64,000 nt of DNA from Torreya grandis. Its lineage: Eukaryota; Streptophyta; Pinopsida; Cupressales; Taxaceae. Below are positions 48,243 to 60,010 of this stretch, piece by piece. Position 1 is the first letter of the stretch, and the number at the start of each line of letters is the position of its first letter. Made by a program: the position numbers and the translations under genes. The DNA is taken from NCBI GenBank assembly GCA_037957365.1, contig JARHVA010008423.1, positions 272,501 to 336,500 of the forward strand, in the 5' to 3' direction. The notes below the pieces were generated by a model. It was given only the letters and a program-made list of their open reading frames with translations, had not been told where the DNA came from and made no database searches.

Positions 48243-49060
48243 TTGACCTAATTTTTCACAAAAAATAAAAAAAATAAAAAAAACTATAATGACTTTTATT
48301 AAAATTCCTTCTACACACTGATTCTATATTGACACTGAACAACTTTGCTAGTTTTTAGCAACAAACTCAATATTGTTTTCAAGATCTCAAATTTTATACC
48401 TTTGAAACAATTCAATCAAGAAACCTATAACTCTGATTAAAAAAATTCTTTCTTTTTCCACATCCAGATAAAAAACTTATAAAATAGTGAAAATTTTAAT
48501 TTCCCAAAAACTTCTATGATTATTAATCAGTGGTAGGTCCCTAATAACCCCTATTGGCTAAAGTTTTTATTTATTTCAATTAAAAAATAAAAAACAATTG
48601 AAATAATAAACCTTTAGGTTAAAAAAATATTTAGCCAATCAAAAAATTAGCCTATGTATGAAACTTATGGTGTAGATTTTGAGCTTGTTTCTCAGCCAAA
48701 TCATAAACCATTTGCACCACTATTCAAGTTATGAATTAACTCACAATTTAGACTCTTATTTCATTGAAAATGATCAAGATTTGAATTTTTTCACCTCTCC
48801 CTGAACTGTACAGTGCATGGGCCATACAACCTAACCCAAAAAAATAAATATAGGCTTTAAACCACTTAAAACTACTTCTAACCTTTTTTTTTTATATTAT
48901 TTGGTCTTTTGATCCTCTTAGGTAGTTTTTTGGTCTTTAGGTTGAGCTTACATAATTTTCTCTCTCCTCCAACTCTCCATTAGGTGCATGAAGCTCCTCC
49001 CTGGTAAGCCACCAACCTATCTGGGTTTCACAGACCTCCACTCAGGCTCTACAAACCATG
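48243..49060 (-). other. Copia 5' leader
   Basis: 0.8 kb between primer site and gag start. AT-rich, no open frame, no motif recognised. It is longer than typical Copia leaders. Confidence 0.6.
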
Positions 49061-49349
49061 GGCTCTAATTACCATATTAGATAAAACATAGAGAGTGAGA
49101 AAGAACCAAATTGTATTCCCTGCATTCATTCCATATTTGAACAATACAAGAAGGCTTATTAAATAGGCAAAGAAATGAGCCACCTAAGAAACATGTGAAA
49201 AGTGTGGGTAAAACAACCAACATTGGCTAACATGAAAATAACTAAGCCCGTTAAACAAACTAACCTTTTAATCTAAGTGGTTAAGGAAACTAACCATAGA
49301 CTTATTACCTTAGTCAATAACCCAAGGTAAATACATAATTATGCTAACA
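49061..49349 (-). repeat. 5' LTR and primer-binding site of the nested Copia
   Basis: LTR 49075-49349. Directly inside it, TGGTAATTAGAGCC (49061-49074) on the - strand is a decayed form of the initiator-Met primer site TGGTATCAGAGCC, with no gap to the LTR. Confidence 0.88.
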
Positions 49350-49875
49350 TCATGAAGAGAATCTGAACACACATTTTACAAATCTCCTTATTTTTATTGA
49401 TCCTTGTTGAATTGTAATATAATCTCACCTTCTAAAAATATGTCTCAAAGTTTTATTTTTCAAAAATCCCCTTATAACGAGCTTAATACTCATATTTATA
49501 ACATGGGAATGTGGTTTTGGTACATAACCACCTTTTTTTCATTTTAGATTGTGCAAAAGTGATTTTAAAAAAATGCACCACTTAAGTGGTGTAAAAATGA
49601 GTTGGTATAATTGTACCATGTGAAAGAGATCAAAGGAGAAATTACATGACTTGAAAAGTGCAGAGGTGTAATTGTGCATTTTTCACTACGTGCAATTAGG
49701 ACTCATGACTTACAAATTTGACATAGTGCATTTATAAATTACATTTGTGAGTTTACACTTACAAAATTTTCAGTTGGAAATTACAAAACAAGATTCAATA
49801 TTTACATGAATAGACCAAAATATTTTGATGGAACATATTCATCTTCACTTTAGCTAAGGATGATTTCAATTTTCT

Positions 49876-50124
49876 CTAACTACTTTTTACACTTCCATGA
49901 CATTCAACCAAATTTATATGAGGATCCCATAAAGAAAACTTGACCAACCAATTTGACATTATTGATAATGGAACCAAAACCAAACATAGGTATTTTGCCT
50001 TAAATTCCAAATATATTGATGAAATTAAATCACATGTATAAATATTTTTCTCATCTAAATGCTCCCAAGTGTAAACATTATACAACAAACCATAAGTGCC
50101 TCCTTGGACATACCAGTTCACCAC
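49876..50124 (-). pseudogene. Second chromodomain-like fragment, partly deleted, in the 5' LTR
   Basis: Colinear with the fragment at 38533-38800. It reads NWYVQGGTYGLLYNVYTWEHLDEKNI then DLISSIYLEFK. The KWCGF segment is deleted here, but TWEHLDE is kept and is closer to a usual chromodomain (TWE) than the NWE of the other copy. The two copies together suggest that the fragment was present in the LTR when the element inserted. Confidence 0.42.
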
Positions 50125-51601
50125 TATTTATTGCAATTAACACCACTTGTTTTGACATATATTCATTATTAGAGTCCCTCATTTTACCTTTTAATCATCA
50201 AGCTTTCACTTTGCAAGTTTCTTCAGTCATGGTTTATAAATACATTCATTATTAATATGATATTACCCCACCAACTCGATTGAAATTTCACTTCATAATT
50301 ATCCACTTACACAATGGAAAACACTTTCATACACATTGTTTGATTATATTTTTTTGATATTGACATGGTTGTATGGCCTCACCAAGTAAATGAAAATAAA
50401 AAAATTCTCCATTTTATTTTAATTTTTTAAATTTACACTCCTCTCCTTAGGATGTATGACCGCTCTATACAACTAGGAAATTTTTTTTTTTTTGATTGGA
50501 TACTTTCATTTTTAAATTTTTACTTCTCCTACCTCATTTACATCATATGGCTCACTTTTATAGGCAAAAACAAATTAAATTTTCTGATTTATTTTGCTTT
50601 TTACCTTCATCCATTTGCTATAGTGCTGTATGATTTAGTCTCGGTTGGGGAACACAAAAAAAATGATTTTAATTTATTCTTGTTTTTATATTCTACAGGC
50701 TTCTCCCAGTGTAATATGGCCATATGTTTGTATGAATCCTCTTTGAGAGTAGAAGAAATAAAAATAAATGAATTAAACCCTTCCTCCTCTTGCATTATAT
50801 AGTTTTACTTTGTAAGCAAAAATAAATAAAATTTACTTCTTTTTTTATATTCCATGTCATATCTTCTTCCAATAATGATGTGCAAATTTTCTCTTGAAAA
50901 AACACATAAAATAATCTTTGATCTAGTGGTAAGTATATGCAAAATTCTTTGGAGATTTTACACTCTTGGATGGTGTGGAATAGCTTCAAAATATTTATAA
51001 GATAAATTTTTGTTTAACATGACTTAGAGAAATGATAATGACAATTTCATGGTTTAGGGAGAATAAATGGAAAATTTCATGGAAGTGGAAGGGAAAATTA
51101 TAATTACATGATTCAAGAAAGTGCCAAGACTCATTTTCATGACCTGGGGATGTATCCACGCTAATTACATGGTAGTGGAAATTAAAAAGGAGAATTGCAT
51201 ATTTTAATTAAAATAATTAAAAATTATTTCAATTAATCTTTTTTTTATAATTTTACAATTGCACTGCATGCAAATGTTGAAATACAAATTGCATGACTTG
51301 GAAAAGTGTTTAGGCAATTTATCACAACTCAGGGAAAATAAAAATCACTTGCATGGCTTGAAAATAGTTGATGAAATTTTTGCATAATTGTAGGAAAAGT
51401 TAAAAACTTTTCACATTGCATGGGAAATTCAAAGGGAATTTGCACGATTCAATAAATATGATATTTTTCTCATTAATTAATAAAAAACAATTAATTAATT
51501 TTCACATTTTCAAAATTAAAAATTTTAGACCCTAACAAAGAATAGCCAAAAATTAATTCAATTTTGACTAACTTTTAAATTTTCAAAAAATTGTGACAAC
51601 A

Positions 51602-54230
51602 ACGAGTCATCACTTTTTACTACTTAATATATTTAGCATATGGTACTTATCGAATCATTGAAATAAATTTCATTATTTTACATTTAGATGTATGCCTGAA
51701 TTTACTATCTTGATATCTAAATTATTCCACAGTGTTTTATCTTATTAGGGTTAGTCTTAATTTCATAAATCTAAATTAGGTTAAAACACATTGGTGAACC
51801 TGTATGCATTAATCAATCCATCCTTCCACGGTTACAAATTTTTTATCTTAGAGTTTCAAATTTTATTTCTGATTTACACACACAAAATATTTTACAATTT
51901 TTTTTACCAGGGTTTCAGATATAATTTTTTATTTCCATACACAAACGTATTTTCACCTTTGACCCTAGCCTTCGACTAAGGATTCATAAATTAGGGTTAT
52001 GCCTTGATTGGATGATATTTGGATCTAAACAAATATATTTTTCAAACTCTTTGATTTTTTTATATTGAGATATTGAAAAACCTATTTTTATTTGTCAAAA
52101 TACTATACATATTTTCTAAAATTTACAAATTACTCTATTTCTAGTTAATTAGACCTAGATGATAAAATTATGTACCTATTAAAATTAATTTTTTGGCTTT
52201 ATGTATCTACTAACTATAATAAAAACCCTATTTTGGATTTTAAACATTCTTTACTTTTTTCTTGGAAATATTGATTCTTTATTTTCTCCATGTTTCTTTA
52301 ATTATTAATATTATGCTTTGTCTATATCTCATTAGCTTTCTTAAGGCCCAATAAATATAAATTAGAAAACTAATTATAAAACCCTAACATTTCCCATAAT
52401 ATGGATTCTTTGTTCTTCCTTCCACCTTTCCTCAAGGTTTTGATAGCTACTTTCCCTCTAATGTGGTCCATGTTGTCACTACCCAAAGAGTTATGCTGAC
52501 CCATCATTTAATAAAAAATTATTGGTCATCATAAAATTCTTCCTCATTCCCATCCACCTCCCATAAACCCTCTTGATGGTGTTTTTATGCATGTTTAATC
52601 AAAAGTACTAAGGCCTTGTGCTTGTGAAGCAATTTAAGATCAAATAGTCACCATGAAAACATTTATAGAGGAGTTGAAAATCCAAATCAATATTTCAATT
52701 TAACAATCATATCACTTAAAAATAAGATCACACATACAAATAATCAAAAGCATGTAAGTTTCAATCATATGTCTACATTTTTGTCCAAATATTTTATGCC
52801 TCTAAATAATCCATCCCAATATTTTAACCCAAAATAGGATATATCTAAAACTAGTGATTAAAAAAATGTACATAAGGCTAATAAGAGTTCAAGTGGTATT
52901 ATAAGAGAAATGTTTTGAAAAATGTTGATCACATTACCTTCTATGCTCCCTTTAAGGAAATTAAAATGATACTATGCATATCATATAATGCATGGACATC
53001 ATATGAAAAATTATTTGGATTTGAATAAAAAAATATAAAGTATCATTGATAGTAGTGATCTTATACTATATCAATCAATCAAACTACCACCTAATTCAAG
53101 AATAACTTCTACAATCAATCAATCTACACACACTATGATTACATTTCCTAAGGAATAAGTGAAAAAAGAATACAAGGAATAGTTAAAAAATGAAAAATCA
53201 TATACAAAATTTTTACAAAAGGAATAATTAGAAAAGAAAAGGTTATAAAAGTAACATTTATAACAAGAAAGATTACAAAAGGAAAAATCATAACACCAAA
53301 ATCAGAACATGAAAGTTACAAAAGGAACAATTAAATAAGAAAAGGGTACAAAGGGAACAAATAGAAAAGGAAATATTACAAAAATAACAAGAGGAAAAAT
53401 TAAGGTTGCATAAATAAAATTACAAAGGGAACATTTAAATAAGCAAAGGTTACAAAAATAAAAATTATAACAAGAGAGGTTGCACAAGTTACATAAAGAT
53501 AAGATACTAAAAAAAATCACTAAAAGAGAATATTAAAAATAAAATTAAAAAAATCAAGAAAAAATCCTTAAAAAAGGGTTTATCAAAAAGGAAAATTAAA
53601 ATCAAGATATACTTAAAAGGTTCCAAAAGAGACAAATACAAGGCCTTACTCATATCAAGAGCCTTTCACTATCACCACTCACATAGATGGAAATCTATGT
53701 ATAAATGTCAAGTTTATAGACTACCATGAAAGTAATATTTGTAATACACCCTTTATTGTATCTCTTAAATATCATCTTCATTACATTGATCAAACTACTA
53801 CCTTTACATTATGTGTGGGATAAATCATGTTGATAGTAATATTTTATTCAAAACTATGCCATCTTACATTCAAAGTTTTTCTTGATATAGGTGCATACAA
53901 GGTTGTGCTTGGAGGATCATGGCTAAATTCAACAGGGTTAATAATTTATAAAAACAAAATTTACATTAAATTTGATGATGAAGGTAAGGATAATACCATT
54001 TCATAGGAAGATTTTTTTATAGAAAAAGCAAACAAAGTAGAAAATATATATTCAAAAGATGATACATGACCTAAAAATCAATACCACATTCCAATTGGTG
54101 AGTTAACACAATCTTCATAATGATATCATGTATTTTATGTAGGATATCCATGGGATCATTCTGTTGATGAAATAATTGATTAGGCTTCATGGTTATCTAT
54201 AGTAAATAGCTTTTTTATGTTTTCATGATT
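51602..54230 (+). mobile_element. Fragment of an older LTR element: LTR end, primer site, gag- and protease-like relics
   Basis: The text up to 51788 resembles 57600-57758 (shared AAAACA end, then CATTGGTGAACC or TATTGGTAAACC), so I read it as an LTR end followed by a primer-site-like TGGTGAACC (51792-51800). A protein-like + strand stretch from about 52400 (FDSYFPSNVVHVVTTQ) is unrecognised and may be gag. At about 53875-53980 the frame reads FLDIGAYKVVLGGSWLNSTG and IYIKFDDEG, resembling the C-terminal half of a Gypsy aspartic protease. The 3 kb-LTR element appears to have inserted into this older LTR. Nothing further is recognised to 54818. Confidence 0.42.
53150..53560. repeat. Purine-rich degenerate repeat tract
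   Basis: Variants of GGTTACAAAAGGAA and TACAAAGGGAACA recur about ten times with A/G-rich spacers. On the - strand this yields an open frame rich in CNLC and FVPF words (53302-53520), which I regard as a repeat artefact. Confidence 0.6.
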
Positions 54231-54818
54231 GTTCATCCAATCTACTCTTGTATTTCGATATACATATGTTTATTTGAGCTTAAATAGACCATTTTTATAG
54301 CCCATGGATTTATTATAAATGGTCCCTTGCCTCTTGATTGTCACCATAATCCATAAGTATATGATACTTATTTGACAGTCATCATAGTGCATATAATTTG
54401 TGGCTTCCATTGAGCTTACATGATCACATAGATTTATATCTGCATATTACATGAACACACATTGAATATTTCCCATTGGGGGTATGAAAATATTATCTCC
54501 ATAGACACTCTCAATATACATTTTTATGATTCACATTTATAGGGAATATTTCTTGTTTTCACTTTTTCCACATATCAATGCTACCATAACTAGCGCACAC
54601 CATGCCTTGACACATGTTGTGGATTGTTTGATTCCTTCTCATTATTATATTCGTAGAATTAATGAAACTTGACCTTGTGTTTAAAAAACTAAAAAAACCC
54701 CCCACAAAAAATAATAACACATAATCATAAAATACAAAAACATTCAAATATTCAAAAAATCTAAAATTGGGACATGAGCATTACATGATTAATATATTAC
54801 ACTATTTACATATGTTAT

Positions 54819-57758
54819 TGTATACACCCAAATTTGGTCAATAAAATAAAAGTATTATGTCTTTTATATTTAAAATCTCTTGATGTTGAATTAATAACCC
54901 ATTGGTGCATGTTGTCATATTACTATGCATTTTTTATCACTCTTTCATGTTGATTTCACTATATTTGCTAAAGTTCCAATTTTCTATGTTAATCTTCATC
55001 TAGGTCACATAGATTCTAGATCATGATTCTTTATCATTTTATTATTTTATTGATTTTGGATAGGAGTGACATATTTGGACAACACTTTACTATGTTGTTT
55101 GAAATGATTGATCTTATCCACTACATGTTTCAGAAATCTTTTCAATGCACATTTATTTTGGGTCTCTTTTTATGACCATTTTACAATTGTTTGAGTCGGT
55201 TGGCATGTCAATTGGTTTTTTTAATTAAAAATTAGGAACCTTATATTTAAAGGGTTACCTAAGGAATTTTACATTTATTAAATATTAGTTTGTAACTAAT
55301 ATAATAAGGAAAACCAAACTACAACAAGCTTAATCTCTGTATTTATTTAAAGTTTACACATATCACGTCTAGATTGCATATTTTGACTCAGAGGATGGCC
55401 AAGGTGAAGAGAATTTACATGTAAATAACATATGATATAGAAATGTAAAAACACACCTTAGATGGAGAATTGCATTAGTTTGAGGTCCATTTTTTGGCTA
55501 TGTAGGAAACACTCAATTCAATAGGGTTCTGATGTAGCTCAGTCATTCCCAATTCTCCATCCCCCCCATTTTGAATTTGATTTTCATTTTCTCCTTATTT
55601 GCATGAATTCATAAGGGTTTTGAAGAAGAAAAGGTGAAATAATAGGGTGAATATTTTGATATTATATCCATGTCAGGATTAAGTGTATCTATAGGTGGAT
55701 CTACATAGAATCTTAATTTACAATTTTATTGTAGGAGCAACCTAGATAATAACACTCCATAAGGACATTATTGATGTAAGAGTATCCTTGTTTGTCTTGT
55801 GCTTGTTTGCATAATTTTTGGTTTGATGAAGGGTATATGGATCATGTGGATTGTTTAGGATGTTTGAATAGTTTTAAGATTCATAGTTCACACTTGAAAA
55901 TCTTATACAAGTGTCAAAGTTTTTTTAGAGTGGTTATAAATTGAAATTGGCATTTTCTCTCCAATTCTACAAATTTAAAATTTAAAATTTATTGTCAAGA
56001 TTTGGACTCCTTAATCATGTTTGAGAGAAATTAAATGAGGTATTATTTTTGGTTGGAATATAGAGGGGGTAAAAGTTACTTCATTACATAAATTAATCAC
56101 ATAATAAGTCATTTTGATAGGTATGTTAGGAGTTAGGAAAGTTTGGTGTTTCTAAACGTTCTTCAAGGAGTCCACGAACTGTTGGAGTAGTTATAGGTTG
56201 TATAAAACTTGTAAGTGTTTTTAGTTTGAGATAGTTTTTGGGAATAAATTTGAATTTTTATGAGTGATAATTACAATGAAATAAATAATGGTACCTTAAT
56301 TTGGAAGCATGATGATACATGTTATGTTTTAGACTGTGTTTTATGTTTAAGAACACTTAAGAATGCATTTTGGTGTAAGGATAACTCTATGGAATGATTT
56401 TTGATATGCATATATATTTAAATTTAAGGATAAGTCTCAAAGAAAATAATCAATAAGAATTTATCACTTAGTAAAGAAATGTTGTAGACTTTGTGTTTTT
56501 ATAGTCTAAATTAAAGATGACTGAGTATGCATAGTGTATAAAGAAAGTCTATGTGGAAAATTGATCTAATTACTTATATTAATTGGTAATCTCTTGTTTT
56601 AAATGTTCTTAAATTTTATTGTGAAGTTTCAATTCATTTTTTTATATTTCATATGTAGTGTGTTCAAACCCTGTAGTAGACTATGTTTACACACACAGTC
56701 AAACCCAAAGTTTGTGTTGAATTATGAACAAAGGTGTCTAGAAGAGGTCTAATGAATTTAAAAATGTTTAAGGTGATTATATAACTTTAATAATTATCAA
56801 AATAGGGTGAAAGTCATTTTAAAGTTTGAAAAGGAAAACTGACCCTTCTTGGGTTTGTTATAGATAGTTATAACCTTGTACTAGGGTTTCCAAACACAAA
56901 CTGACTTAGCAGTCAAAGCCACCATCCAAATTTTATGAAATTTGGTAATTAGTTTTGGGTTGATATGTTTTAAAATATTTTTAAATATTTAAACTTGTAT
57001 GGATTATTTATGTATGGATTTGACAAACTGTGTCTAAATAGGGGTAAAAGAGAACTAATTAGGTCTAGTCAAGGTCTATAAAGTGCATCAGAGAGAGGAA
57101 CTGATTCAATAAAATTCATGAAGAGGAAGAAATAAATAAAGGGTGTCATAATATAATCTTATTTTTTCAATATCAATCAGAACCAGTCCATATAATTGAA
57201 AAAAGAGAAAAAAGGCTACTAGAAAGCCTGTCAAAGAGAAGTTGTGTGTGTTGTGTAAGTTGTATTGAGAGGGTATGTGATTTAGTTATGAGATAAAAAA
57301 TGAATTGAATGAGTACAAGGTTGGTCATAATAAACCTAAAAAAATATTGAAACCATGAATCATATAATGAGTAATTTTTCTTATGAACCTTTGTCAAAGA
57401 GTTGGCATATAGAAACAAGACAAGTGTGAGTTAGTTGAAGTTTCTTCTACATCAATCATAATAGTTTTATCTAGTCCTAATCCCATGGTATTTTCCCAAT
57501 TATAAACTATAGTCACATATTAAAGTAAATTAATGTCCCAGTCAACCTCAGGATCATATATAGTCATACATAACTATGTGTAACCTGAACAAATAAGTTA
57601 CTCATCCCTTTTTATATTTTTAATCAAAACCCTAATTTCTCAATATCATTTTTTTTAGGTAAATGTGTCATTAAATGTCCATTTGATCATTAATTCAATT
57701 TAATCAGTAGTTTTATTTTATTATATTAGACACCATTAATCATAATTTTGATAAAACA
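54819..57758 (+). repeat. Probable ~2.9 kb LTR of an unidentified Gypsy-type family
   Basis: It starts TGTATACACCCAAATTTGG, similar to the TGTAGACACCTAAATCTGG start of the Tat Gypsy LTR, and is assumed to end at ATAAAACA (57758) just before a primer-site-like TGGTAAACC (57762-57770). The final ~150 bp resembles the LTR end at 51602-51788. No second full copy is in the window, so the call depends on its two edges. No open frame inside is convincing (57173-57418 on the - strand is unrecognised). Confidence 0.42.
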
Positions 57759-57946
57759 TATTGGTAAACCCATTTTATTTATTGAATATACCCAAAACCC
57801 TACTTTTCTATCTAGGGTTACCCTCTTCAAAGTTATTTTCTTAGGTTTTCAAATTAAATTATGATTTAAATATTATGTTGGATTATATATTAGTATGACT
57901 CTTTCTTTCTCCTTTTATTGTCATTTTAGTTTTTGTAAAAATTAAA

Positions 57947-59090
57947 ATGACTACTAAGGAACATCACCCCCCATTTGGTTGATGAATTTATAGACATTCC
58001 TTATAATTATAATATAGAATGGGAAACTTTATAAAAATGTGTTCTAGATACTAATAATGAACATGAATATATATATAGTATTGATGATGATTATTACTAG
58101 CATGATGTTTATGATTAATATTATGCAAGTAATGATCAAAATGTTTAGTGTAGAGGCATGCTTTTCTCCTATTTATTCTTCTACTTCTATTTCGATTCAA
58201 GAAAAAGAGATTAATAATAAAGTTCTAAAAAAGCCACTCATTGGGAATGCATTATTTGATAATAATTCTAGATTATCAATTAGTTTTCCTACATCCATTT
58301 CAAAATTGCACAATATAAAACAAAGAAAGCTAAAACTCCATTACATGAGAAAAATGACAATTTTTTATCTCAAAAAGTGTTTCCTATTTATAATATTATC
58401 CCTATTACATATGATAATGTTGAAAATGCACATGCATCCCATGTCCTTTCTCCTCGTAATATTCAAAATCTTATTATTACAAATGATCAATATGAAACTA
58501 ATATTCTTTTGGAAAGTGATAACACTCTAAACAAGGTAGAGAATGTATCTATTTCTCACTCCTTCCCTTTTACTCAAAATAAGGGTGTTTAAATTTCTAA
58601 TGATGATGATGAAAGAAAAAATTTCATTCATAATACATGTTCTGATTCTTTGAATGACATTGTAAATCTAAATAAATTTATTAAACCCTCTTTTAGTGAA
58701 CATGAAAGTGTGGTTATTTCAAATATTGATTCTACAAGTGAAAAATAATATGATCACGATGAAAATTGGAATGATTATGATTATTATAGATATATTAAAG
58801 AGGAAAATGTTTATACTGCATTTAATATTATTTATTTTTTACCCACCCCTAATGTGGATGTTGATAGTATGTTACATGATAAATCAAATGATAATTTACT
58901 TAGTGATAATTTAATTAATAACAATAATGATATTCCTAGTTTTATTTTATAAGATAAAATATGAAAGCATGTAGATTCTAATGATGAAAATAATAGCTGT
59001 ATTTATTCTATTTCAATAGAATGTCATATGCCTTTGAAAACTAATGATATATTAAATACCAATGCATTTTTGGAGCATTTTTAATGATGT
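57947..59090 (+). pseudogene. Asn/Asp-rich decayed coding region, possibly a gag N-terminus
   Basis: An ATG at 57947 about 190 bp after the putative LTR opens MTTKEHHPPFG before stops. Later overlapping frames (58057-58530, 58377-58592, 58696-58914) encode, in the best frame, a polar protein: NENV-, NLIITNDQYETNILLESDN, SISHSFPFTQNK, DVDSMLHDKSNDNLLSDNL. I recognise no domain. Position after an LTR and primer site suggests a retroelement gag or leader ORF; AT-rich DNA also favours Asn and Ile codons by chance. Confidence 0.33.
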
Positions 59091-59399
59091 CATAGACGTA
59101 TCTAGGTGAGTGGATGAAGTGGTTTCACATTTTAAGTGACAATGACAAAGTGTGCAATGTGTTTGTCCTAATATGTTTGAAGTATGATTGGTTTATCTTC
59201 AGTTTTGGCATGGTTAGAGATGGTCACAGATGATTATGGTGAGTTGAGGATGTGAAAGAGGTCCCATAAGGTATCTTCTATGCTTTGAGTGCTTATGTGC
59301 ATAAGTGGTATTCATTTAGACACTTTGGATCCAAAGGCAAATAATCTAAGTAGATAGTTTGATGACATCACCATTGTCATGTATAGATGAGTCAGAGGG

Positions 59400-60010
59400 A
59401 TTTGGTCATATGGTTGTGATCATATTATTCCCTAGTTGAATTGTGTTAAATATTATATCATGTGTTTAAGTGCATCAAAATATATGTAAGTGAAAATCTC
59501 GAGAATTTTGATAGTTTTTTCCCATACTTAGCCAAATTTGCATGAGGTAAGAAAGATCCAAGTAATAAGTTTGGTGATGGAATATCCCACACATGTGGAT
59601 GTTTCAAGAGAAGTTGATCATATATATTTATTTAGTTTTTTGCCTAGTTGATTTGTACTAAATTTTAGATCATGCACCGAAGCGTATCAAAATATATGCA
59701 TGTGCAAAGTTGGCCTTCCAGGCAATTCTTGACATAATTGGCTCTATGAAAGTTAAATATAAGGAGGCATTTTAATGTCATTATATCTCACACATGTGAA
59801 GGTTTTATGATTAATTTAACACATGGTTGGATTATCCTATTTGAGGAGATCATATGGTCCAAATTTGAGAACATGCACTTGAGTGAAGCAAAATATATGG
59901 AGGTGCAAATTTGACCTTATAGACAAATTGCAAAGATTCCTATACTTAGTCATTTTTACACAAGTTAAAGTTAGAGATTCTTTCGAGGATAAATGGTGAG
60001 TAGGTGACCA
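59400..60010 (+). repeat. Three imperfect ~205-bp tandem copies
   Basis: The anchor word ATCAAAATATATG (or AGCAAAATATATG) occurs at 59474, 59686 and 59887. Around it each unit has a CTAGTTGA-like word, ATCATGCAC before the anchor, a TTGACC/TTGGCC word after it, CATACTTAGCCAAATT or CATACTTAGTCATTTT, and CACACATGTGRA. Spacing is 212 and 201 bp. Confidence 0.72.

Larger units (their letters stand above)
43959..49349 (-). mobile_element. Near-complete Ty1/Copia retrotransposon, - strand
   Basis: 5.39 kb with 264-275 bp LTRs (43959-44222 and 49075-49349), ends TGTTAG and CTAATA on the - strand (originally CTAACA), and target duplication TCATA / TCATG (43954-43958, 49350-49354; 4 of 5). All domains are present in Copia order: gag, zinc knuckle, protease, integrase, RT, RNase H. 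Many stops mean it is dead. The low LTR identity (high 80s percent by eye) indicates an older insertion than the Copia at 21500. Confidence 0.95.
30384..51601 (-). mobile_element. Gypsy-type element with ~3 kb LTRs, gag only, carrying two nested insertions
   Basis: Two direct repeats (30384-40263 and 43216-51601) are colinear once the nested elements are removed, giving LTRs of ~3.03 and ~2.99 kb around a 2.95 kb internal region. LTR ends TGTTG and CAACA are inverted repeats. Read on the - strand, the primer-site region follows the right-hand LTR and a gag relic follows that; no protease, RT or integrase remains. Flanks AGTAA (30379-30383) and ACGAG (51602-51606) match at only 3 of 5 bases. 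It is a large, defective derivative, probably Tat-like by gag, inserted in an older LTR. Confidence 0.82.
43216..51601 (-). repeat. 5' LTR of the 3 kb-LTR element, split by a Copia insertion
   Basis: LTR sequence is 43216-43958 plus 49355-51601. It starts TATTGGTTC (TGTTGGCTC in the other copy) and ends GTGACAACA. It carries the uninterrupted sequence around the site where the LARD-like element entered the other LTR, and conversely the other LTR shows the unfilled site of the Copia insertion. A partly deleted chromodomain-like fragment is at 49876-50124. Confidence 0.85.

Noticed and set aside
30384..51601. Segmental tandem duplication as explanation for the 3 kb repeats
   Set aside because: TGTTG/CAACA ends, a primer-site-like sequence next to one copy and a gag relic between them favour LTRs, though the weak flank match (3 of 5) leaves some doubt.
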